DNA of 64,000 bases. It comes from Zygnema cylindricum (lineage: Eukaryota > Streptophyta > Zygnematophyceae > Zygnematales > Zygnemataceae). The stretch covers positions 62,001 to 126,000 of the forward strand of contig JBBHKE010002445.1 of assembly GCA_037447655.1 (NCBI GenBank), in the 5' to 3' direction. Made by a program: the position numbers and the translations under genes. Of this stretch, positions 56,891 to 64,000 are shown piece by piece. The notes under the pieces were generated by a model. That model did no database searches, was not told the origin of the DNA, and saw nothing but the letters and a program-made list of their open reading frames with translations. Each line of letters opens with the position of its first letter. The first letter of the stretch is position 1.

Positions 56891-57254
56891 CGCTGGTCGA
56901 TACGCACAGAACCATCCGTCTCAATCAGCTGGGGGGGGGCATACACCATTCAGACACACACCTTCCAAGTCCTCACCTTCTCTTCGGGGTACAATTTTTC
57001 AGCTTGGCCTTTTTCCTTTTCCCGCTAAGTCTGACATAGATCACACTATTTATGATTTTTTGGAACCTAGTCACATGAGTTGGTCTCTCCCAGCATACAC
57101 GGCCACTAGATCTCAAGTACCGGCACGGGCGTCACCACACTGGACAGCTGCATTTCCGTCTAGAAGTTGGCACCACGCAGTAAATTGTTTGCATCAGCTT
57201 CCTGTCGAGTATGAGTTGGGTCACTCCTTGATAGCAGATGAACAGCTAGCATTT

Positions 57255-58490
57255 GCACAAGCCATGGAAGCCATGACCATTAACACTCCTGAAAAACCGA
57301 CATGGAAATTCGGAACTGGACTAACCGAAACTGAACACGAACTGTTAGATAAAGTCATAAACCGAAACGTAGACGCATTTGCTTTCTCCATGAAAGACTT
57401 AGGTCGACACACCACTTACAAAATGTCTATTGACTTGGAAGATGACAGACCTATATTTAAGCCCAAGCATCGTCTATCCGAAACCGAATGGGAATCTGTA
57501 GACAAACGATGCGCAGAGTTAGAAGAGGCAGGTCTGATCTATAGGTCCGATTCCACTTTTGCGGCACCCACCGTCATGCCTCGTAAAAAAGACGCGGAGG
57601 GGAATTTTACAGAACGTCGCATGTGCGGGGACTATCGAGAACTGAATTCACGAACAATCCAGGACCGACATCCAATGCCGTTGGCCGAGGACATTTTTGA
57701 TCACGTGGGCGGAGCTAAATATTTTAGCATCTTAGATCTGCGACAGGGATTTAATCAGATCGAAATAGAGGAAAAAGATCGACACAAAACTGCATTTTGG
57801 GGTAGTGACGGACGTTGGGAATGGGCGGTTATGCCTTTTGGACTGAAAAATGCACCGGCGGTATTCCAGAAAGTCATGGACTCAGTCTTGGGGGGATGTA
57901 AGTTTGCCCGTTGCTATATTGACGATCTAATCATCGCTTCAGCCTCTATAGAGGAACATGCAGTGCATATAGAGTGGGTGTTGAAGGAATTAAAAAAGGT
58001 AGGACTTAAATGTCATCCTGCAAAATGTACCTTTGGGGCCGAAGGGGTTCCATACCTTGGGCACTTTATCTCATCTGAGGGCATTACTCCGCTGGAAGTC
58101 AAAGTGGAAGCAATTAGTAAACTACCGGCTCCAACTGATTTGACTAGCTTGCGTGCATTTCTGGGGTTAGCCAATTATTACCGACGGTTTGTTCCTAGTT
58201 TCAGTACACTTGCATCACCATTAAATGAACTCTTAAAGAAATCTGTCCCGTTCACGTGGGGACCTTCTCAGATCGAGGCATTTCAGGGATTAAAGGACGC
58301 ACTGTCCACTGCTCCCATCCTTCGTCCACCGAATCATAAGTTACCATTTTGCCTACAGACAGACTTTGGTAAGCCAGGTATTGCGGCCATCCTAACTCAG
58401 CGTGAACTCACAGGTGAAGAATATGTGGTGGCTTATGCCAGTCGAAGCAACAACCAAGCGGAATCAAATTACAGTAGTTATGGGGAGAAT
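57255..58490 (+). pseudogene. pol: Gypsy reverse transcriptase
   Basis: Open within the frame 56439-58589. Motifs in order: FKPKHRLSETEWESVDKRC, APTVMPRKKD, RMCGDYRELNSRTIQDRHP, YFSILDLRQGFNQI, WAVMPFGLKNAPAVFQKVMD, catalytic YIDDLIIA (57915-57938), CTFGAEGVPYLGHFIS and LRAFLGLANYYRRFVPSF. It copies the element RNA into cDNA. The domain itself is uninterrupted; the frame is lost downstream in RNase H. Confidence 0.95.
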
Positions 58491-58720
58491 GCCTTGCCGC
58501 AGTTTGGGGTATTGTGCATTTCCGACATTACCTCTATGGCAAGCCTTTTACCCTTCTTACTGACCATCAACCGTTGCATTGGCTCATGACCAATGACAAG
58601 CTATCCGGCAAATTAGCCCGTTGGGCTCTTATTTTACAGGAATATGATATGGAAATAATTCACCGACCCGGGCTTCTCAGCTTGAATGCGGACGGGCTCT
58701 CCAGGAATCCTTTGCCCAAC
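58330..58720 (+). pseudogene. Gypsy RNase H (frameshifted)
   Basis: PFCLQTDFGKPGIAAIL, VVAYASRSNNQAESNYSSY, then a one-base shift near 58485 into the frame carrying HYLYGKPFTLLTDHQPLHWL and RWALILQEYDMEIIHRPG. It removes the RNA strand during reverse transcription. The position normally holding the second catalytic Asp of the Gypsy RNase H start (TDAS) reads TDFG. Confidence 0.88.
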
Positions 58721-58889
58721 TCCATTGATAATGGGGTACGACAGGATTTTGATGGCGAAACGGTTGCCTCCCTCTCGGCGGGAGCGCATCTGATCTACAG
58801 TTTTTCCGCACCTACATATCACAAAACCGAACACGATCCATGGCGGGACAGCCCTTTAATCCTTTTCCTGTCCACTCAGTCTTTTCGGG

Positions 58890-60130
58890 CGGGCACCGTA
58901 CCCATGGAAGAGGAGCGTGTTCGTAAGAGAGCCCAGAGTTACTTATGGATGGGGGGCTCACTTATTCGTCTTCTCTCAGATGGAAGTCACCGGCACGTCC
59001 CACGACCGACGGAACGACTATCACTTATCAACCAAATTCATACTGACCTTGGACACTATGGCACCAAACGGACTTTGAGCTTGGTACAGGCACGGATTGG
59101 TGGTCCGGCATGCAGGCTGATGTGGCGGCTGTGTTGCAGGAATGCAGCACCTGTGACCGGCTACGAACGTCATTTTCTAACCGACAGACCTCCCTTCAGC
59201 CCTTGCCTATTCGGGGTCTCTTTTACAGGTGGTCGTGTGATCTTGCAGGTCCCTTTCCCATTTCGCGAAGGGGCAAGCAGTACATTATGATTATGATCGA
59301 AAATTTCAGCAAATGGGTGGAAGTTGTAGCCCTTCCACAGAAAACTGCCAGACTCACCACGGCAGCTTTCAAAGAGCATGTGCTTCTCCGATACGGAGCC
59401 CCCGCAGAAGTACTTACCGACCAAGGAACCGAGTTCCGCGGTGAATTTCAGGAGATGTTGGACGAGGCGTTAATCGATCACCGGCGGACGAGCCGAGATC
59501 ATCCTCAAGCAGACGGTTTGGCAGAGAGAGCTGTACAAACCTTTAAGCGTGCTTTGCGTAAACATTGCTTGGAAAAACAGATTACAGTGTGGGATGAATC
59601 ATTGGGATATATTGTCATGGGTTATCGCATGTCTGTACAGGCCAGTCTGGCAAATTTCAGCCCTTATTATGTGTTATTTGGCCGAAAACCTCTACTAGGT
59701 AGGAATGTACAGAAAGCCGCGAGCTTACCTCTACCTCTTATGTCTGATTCCCTATTTTTGGAAGAACTAACTAACCGAGCGTTGCTTTTCGCTAGAGAAA
59801 TGCCTATGGCTTTTGAAAATTTACAGATCGCCCAACATCGCGACTCCTTACGGTTTGCAACGACTCGCAGTGGCAGTTACCGGCCACAACAAAAACCCTT
59901 TCGGGTGGGGGATTACGTTTATTTGCGACGGCAAACTTTTGACACACTCGATACGGATGTGTCAGCTCACATTTTGAGGATAACCAAAATCGACGCCAAT
60001 GGATTATTAAGCTTACAAGGGGCTGACACGCGAACTTTGCGCGAGCATTCGAAAAATTGTGCTCCTTGCTATCTACCTGACCTTTCTCACAGCATGGACC
60101 CGTGGCGGATGCCGATTACCGAGGCCACTG
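58890..60130 (+). pseudogene. Gypsy integrase
   Basis: HHCC zinc region: HTDLGHYGTK followed, after a shift near 59100, by CSTCDRL. Core domain: Asp at 59238-59240 (SCDLAGPFP), Asp at 59419-59421 (VLTDQGTEF) and Glu at 59524-59526 (DGLAERAVQ), the D,D-35-E triad. A C-terminal region follows (KPFRVGDYVYLRR, HILRITKIDANG), the GPY/F-like module of Ty3/gypsy integrases. Most of it lies in the open frame 59110-60309, which runs on into a PHD finger without interruption. Confidence 0.93.
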
Positions 60131-60132
60131 AG

Positions 60133-60267
60133 TGCCAATTATGCCGGCGATCTGATGGAGAAACAACAATGCTGCTCTGTGACTATTGCAATCTGGGATT
60201 CCATATGGAGTGTCTCGTTCCACCTCTGCACACTATCCCGGCTGGACAGTGGTTTTGCCACGGGTGT
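60133..60267 (+). CDS. PHD finger at the integrase C-terminus
   Basis: In frame with the integrase (about residues 342-386 of that frame). Spacing is the canonical C4-H-C3: CQLC, LLCDYC, FHMEC and WFCHGC, with the conserved Trp two residues before the last Cys pair. PHD fingers usually read the histone H3 tail, often its lysine 4 state. The position is where chromoviruses carry a chromodomain. The frame ends at 60309, shortly after. No damage is visible in the finger. Confidence 0.93.
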
Positions 60268-60307
60268 CGCGATCTACCAGCTGTCCTGACCAGCTCCTCC
60301 GCAGGCT

Positions 60308-60329
60308 AAGGAGCTGGGGGGGGGGGGAA
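60308..60329 (+). promoter_or_regulatory. Candidate Gypsy polypurine tract
   Basis: TAAGGAGCTGGGGGGGGGGGGAA directly after the pol stop is the only strongly purine-rich run near the 3' end. It lies about 240 bases before the repeated LTR start at 60570, farther than usual, so its role is uncertain. A homopolymer of this length is also prone to sequencing error. Confidence 0.4.
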
Positions 60330-60570
60330 TTCCATCCTTACTTACCTGATCTTGTTTTGTTAATTTTCCCTTGCTAAATCCATGTGTTCGGAATAATTTG
60401 TTTCTTTGAGCATATTCATTTATTATTTCTTGCAGTATATATTCTTTGTCCTCTGATTGTGGTCACAATACTGTACATATGTAATGGTCATTCATTTTCT
60501 GGTGTTTTTTGGCGACCCACGCGGGATGTGATGCATGCCATTCACGGTTGTACTGTCATGCACGACAGCT
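60325..60570 (+). repeat. 246-bp direct repeat, first copy (Gypsy 3' untranslated region)
   Basis: Appears identical to 61502-61747 (offset 1177), including a shared 60-codon chance ORF. It runs from the end of the G-run to the first base of the 3' LTR. Confidence 0.9.
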
Positions 60571-61501
60571 GTCATGCCGTAAGACGTCGGCAGGTATTAT
60601 GATTATATCGTGTACTAATTGATGTTTCGGTGACGTGACAGGTACATATCCGAAAGTACAACTAGAGATTCGTACGGGACAAAGGTCGAAATATACTCTC
60701 GTACGGCACCATGTGGAATCAGCGTGGAACTGGACCACGGTACGGCATCAGATGTCAGGAATTCAAACGGCTACAAACCTGACAGGTGTCTGAAGTCATG
60801 AACCCTTGGAGGTTCATGCATCATTTTTGCTTAGCTTAGGGAGGGTTTTTATCCTCAAGGTGTAGATGTAAGGCAGTCTGAGGCGGCCACGCAGCGGTCG
60901 TCTCTTGAAACTGGCAGTGTTTAAACATAGAAACCTGCCTGCTCAGGGACATGTAGGAATTAGTGTAGCCGTACGGATTAGTGAGAGCATAGGATAAATG
61001 CCATTTGGCGAGATAGTAACCTTTGCAAATTACGTACGGGAATCCAACATTGGAAGGTTGTCGTTTTCTGACAAGCATTATTCTCGGGATTTGTCGAACT
61101 CTACTGTTAGGGTTTCACCTAAATATTTAGTGACAGGCTAGTTTTTGAGTTAGGGTTTTTCCTTTTTCAGACCTATAGTTTCATGCTAGTAATTGTCTCT
61201 GAGCTTCTCCTTTTCTTTGTATTAAGACCTTACCTAATCTACCGGCGCAAGCCAGCCTGCAAGGTTTCCCTCCAGACTGTGTTCTACTTGTCGTGGTGAA
61301 CGAATTGTGTTGTGCGGATTTGGTGTTTTCTTGCTGTCAGAGCGCTGACTGGGCGGTCTGGTTCCAGTCCCGTCCGGCTTTGTGGGAATACCGGCTATCT
61401 CGGCTCCTTCAACCGGTTAGGGAAGGGTTCAGGTCCGCTGGTTGGACTCCTGTAGGGAATATTAAAAGACTTCAGAGCCTAGTGGCTACTGTCGCAAATA
61501 T
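60570..61501 (+). repeat. Gypsy 3' LTR
   Basis: Matches 50173-51117 to CTACTGTCGCAAATAT and then jumps back to the 246-base repeat. Probably truncated at the right. Confidence 0.85.
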
Positions 61502-61747
61502 GGGAATTCCATCCTTACTTACCTGATCTTGTTTTGTTAATTTTCCCTTGCTAAATCCATGTGTTCGGAATAATTTGTTTCTTTGAGCATATTCATTTAT
61601 TATTTCTTGCAGTATATATTCTTTGTCCTCTGATTGTGGTCACAATACTGTACATATGTAATGGTCATTCATTTTCTGGTGTTTTTTGGCGACCCACGCG
61701 GGATGTGATGCATGCCATTCACGGTTGTACTGTCATGCACGACAGCT
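61502..61747 (+). repeat. 246-bp direct repeat, second copy, at the Gypsy/Copia-3 junction
   Basis: Perfect-looking copy of 60325-60570 placed after the LTR instead of before it. It ends at the exact base where the LTR starts in the first copy, and Copia-3 sequence follows without a gap. Confidence 0.9.
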
Positions 61748-63225
61748 CAAAATCAGCCTAAACATCCCTTGGCTTCCATTTTCAGCAGTGAAATAAACTT
61801 CCTCCTCAAAGCTAGCAGTAAAGGTTCCCTTCCTAGTGCTAGTCTCAAAACCCTTATCATCTAAGACAAACGTTGTCATGAGGTTTTTGTTTAACTCTGG
61901 AAAAGACAACACATCAGAGTATGTCACTATGGATGTCTTTCCCTCCACTAAGACTTTCAGATCCATCGATCCTACCATAGTAGTAGTGACTACCCTCCCA
62001 TCCCCATACTCTATCTCTACGGTGGGAATCTTTCTCATCTTTGTGAATAGGTGTTTGTCCTTACACATGTGCATGGAGGCACCGGAATCCACAATCCAAC
62101 CTCCTTCACCTTTCAAACCTCTTAAAGCACAGTTCTGCTTTCGAGGAATTTTGACCTTGGTCTTTGCCTCAAACTCCTCATCCAGCAAGAGCTCGCTGTC
62201 CTCGTTCTCGGATTCCTGTTCGTGTACCTGAGTCATAAGAGCCTATTTCTTTCCTCTTGGAGGTCCACCGGTTTGCCCCTCCTTTTACCAAAGTTTGGTT
62301 AGCTTAGTGCACTCTGCCATATACTGCCCTAGTTTCTTACAAAAATGACACAAACCCCTAGGAGCCCTTTGTCCAAACTCCTCGGTCTGATTTTTTTGCC
62401 CCCCCCCTCTATAATATCCGACCAATTTTCTAAAATCGTTGTTTCTCCAGTCGGTCACAGCTGCCAAGGCTTGCCAACTCTTTCCTCCCGTTCGGATCTC
62501 AATAGTGTTCTTCCAAACGAGAATCATCCCAACCACTGAATTCTTTATCCACCTTCAATTTGACAAGTCTTGCACACGGTTGACTATGTTCTCGAACTCA
62601 TCAGGTAGCTTCATGAGCAAGCAGTTAACCTTCATAAATATAGTTTCAACCAGTCCAGCACTCTCTAGCTTCATAAAAAGTGTTGCGAGCTCATTGCAGA
62701 AATCCAACAACTTCCCCCTCTTGTATACATATGCGTTATTTTTCTGATCGGCCAACTCTTGTTGCTGAATCGTACCACTTTGGTACATCTCTATGAGAGC
62801 CACCCAAAGATCGGATGGCCTCTCTACCTGCAAATGAGGAGATGCAAGCCCTTCAGTGAGATGACGGAGGATAAATTGTTTTACCGCCATATTGTTGTAG
62901 TCCCAGGTATTGGTATCACTCTCGTCGTTCCTCACAATAGGTGACATGAATGCCGAACCAATGACATCGGTGTGATCTCCTCTTTCTCCTTTCCATTGTC
63001 CATCACCTCTCTTTCTTTTGTCTCCTTCGTTGGAGATGGATCTGCATGTCTGGGAATCTGCTTCCTCTAAACCCTGGAGGGATGCCAAGACTGGATGGGC
63101 GCCTCACCCACCCACTCACTATTCCCCAAAACTTTTTCTCACATAGATTTGCTCTCATCATACTCTCCTAGTATATGAAGCCAGTTCCATTAGAGATGGG
63201 CACCCTAGAGGGTGGGCCCATAACG
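61748..63225 (-). pseudogene. gag: Copia-3 gag and protease region, truncated
   Basis: Minus strand. Gag part 63225-62240 in broken frames: QVxGPPSRVP-like start through the primer-binding site, SDLWVALIEMYQ, QQQELADQK, VNCLLMKLPDEFENI, then a CHFCKKLGQYMAEC zinc knuckle near 62290-62345. The His of the CCHC knuckle is replaced by Gln, which would abolish zinc binding. Protease part 62236-61748 with DSGASMHMCKD, TVEIEYGDGRV and ending GMFRLILS. There the element is cut by the Gypsy-derived repeat, and the integrase, reverse transcriptase and 3' LTR are missing. Closest in this window to Copia-2. Confidence 0.88.
63211..63225 (-). promoter_or_regulatory. Copia-3 primer-binding site, initiator tRNA-Met anticodon arm
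   Basis: CGTTATGGGCCCACC directly after the LTR end GAGTTACA. It matches the reverse complement of the initiator tRNA-Met anticodon arm except for the first base, as in Copia-1. Confidence 0.8.
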
Positions 63226-63520
63226 TGTAACTCTGAGATCTCCATAGTTATTAAGAGTAGGCAGCTCACACTTAGCTTCTAAGATATCCCTGACCCCTTT
63301 ATTATTCAGCAAGATTAACTACCACCCTGAAAGACAAAAACTCTAACCACCTTCACCCATGTGAAGGCAAGACTCCCCTAAGTCTCTAACAAAAATTATC
63401 TCTGAATTTGCTCCCTTGAGCAATAAGTTATGGTGGGTCAAAGTTGACATTTTGTACAGAAGCTTTCTGGGAGAGAGGGTCTTGTCTAACAAATTTTATA
63501 AGTCCTACCATAGTGAATGT
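63226..63520 (-). repeat. Copia-3 5' LTR, partial
   Basis: Minus-strand end GAGTTACA at 63226. It matches the Copia-2 LTR through GTGAAGGCAAGACTCCCC, TTGAGCAATAAGTTATG and GGGAGAGAGGGTC, and loses similarity near 63520. The interval 63520-63693 has no recognisable content. Confidence 0.75.
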
Positions 63521-63693
63521 TGAGGTGACACGAAGTGCTGTGGCGCAGCCATTTCGGCTGCTACTTGCAGGGCTTTGGCATCCAGAGCCAGATCTCATAT
63601 TTTGATGTTAGGAGCCATCAACAAGGGTTGACGCTCTTTATAGTTGGCCAAAGCTCCTCCAGCTAGATAGTTGACCATCATAGGAAAAAGAGT

Positions 63694-64000
63694 TGCAATT
63701 CTAAGACTTCCTTAGGTCCTCAGAATGGACAGCTTGCAAGAGGCCTCTAAGATAACCCTGACCCCTTTGTGTTTCAGCAAGAATAGCTACCACCGTGGCA
63801 GACAAAAACTCTTACCATTTTCACCCCTGTGAAGGCAAGACTCCCAGAGTCGATAGCAAAAAGAATCTCTAAATTTGCTCCCTTGAGCAGTAAGTTATAG
63901 AGGGTCATCTTTAACCTTTTGTACAGAAGCTCTGTGGGAGAGAGGGTCCTATATACCAAAATTTTCTAAGTCCAATCTCTCTCTAAAAATCTATCTACTG
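63694..64000 (-). repeat. Second Copia LTR, continuing off the right edge
   Basis: Starts TGCAATTCTAAGACTTCC (plus-strand reading) and repeats the LTR core seen at 63226-63520 (ACCCTGACCCCTTTGTGTTTCAGCAA, TTGAGCAGTAAGTTATAG). It is probably from another Copia insertion of the same family and orientation. Confidence 0.7.

Larger units (their letters stand above)
50173..61501 (+). mobile_element. Ty3/gypsy retrotransposon with DNA methyltransferase and PHD finger, decayed
   Basis: Plus-strand element with repeated ends at 50173-51117 and 60570-61501, both starting TGTCATGCCGTAA. Internal order: gag with two zinc knuckles, retropepsin, cytosine-5 methyltransferase, reverse transcriptase, RNase H, HHCC/DDE integrase, PHD finger. 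Reverse transcriptase before integrase defines Ty3/gypsy. The left border is sharp because the LTR interrupts a Mutator-like arm. The right border is rearranged: the LTR is followed by a copy of the element's own 3' untranslated region and then by Copia-3. I did not find a convincing primer-binding site. A solo Copia LTR (53859-54861) is inserted between gag and protease. Confidence 0.93.

Noticed and set aside
60384-60602. ORF with a hydrophobic segment repeated at 61561, considered as a small membrane (env-like) protein
   Set aside because: It lies in the 3' untranslated duplication, is short, and its second copy is cut by the junction; no envelope-like features.

Overview
The window looks like AT-rich nuclear DNA from a photosynthetic eukaryote of the green lineage, most likely a streptophyte (charophyte-type) alga; the identification is an inference with moderate confidence. 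It rests on an intron-rich inositol-monophosphatase-family gene with a long Ser-rich, plastid-transit-like leader, on retrotransposon primer-binding sites that match a plant-type initiator tRNA-Met, and on a Ty3/gypsy retrotransposon that carries a cytosine-5 DNA methyltransferase. From memory, that last combination has been reported in charophyte algae. Ten Ns at 23693-23702 show this is a draft assembly.

Region 1 (1-12.1 kb) holds the only host genes I can support, both on the minus strand. An inositol monophosphatase family gene has five exons (5820 down to 1011) and runs off the left edge. A long Gln/Ser/Pro-rich coiled-coil protein of unknown function has its terminal exon at 7700-10690, and a short upstream exon may lie beyond about 1 kb of GAGGGA-type microsatellite. 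Introns and spacers are full of minisatellites and microsatellites.

Region 2 (12.1-50 kb) is a pile of nested mobile elements with no host gene I can recognise. It contains: a large TA-flanked MITE family with termini CACCGTGAATCGCTATTAGCG; non-autonomous hAT elements with 8-bp target duplications; Mutator-like elements with about 9-bp duplications or long terminal inverted repeats; one young, nearly intact Copia element (27438-33649, duplication GAGGT); a decayed Copia element (38972-45491) nested in a Mutator-like element; and a solo Copia LTR. Two pairs of duplicated repeat segments (C/D near 16.1-18.8 and 24.2-26.6 kb; A/B near 18.8-21.8 and 34.3-48.4 kb) provide empty sites that define many of these insertions.

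Region 3 (50.2-64 kb) is a decayed Ty3/gypsy element with domain order gag (two zinc knuckles), protease, DNA methyltransferase, reverse transcriptase, RNase H, integrase, PHD finger. It is interrupted by a solo Copia LTR and joined at its right end, through a perfect 246-bp duplication, to a truncated third Copia element that runs off the right edge. The methyltransferase between protease and reverse transcriptase, together with the C-terminal PHD finger, suggests an element able to write and read chromatin marks. This copy is inactivated by stops and frameshifts.
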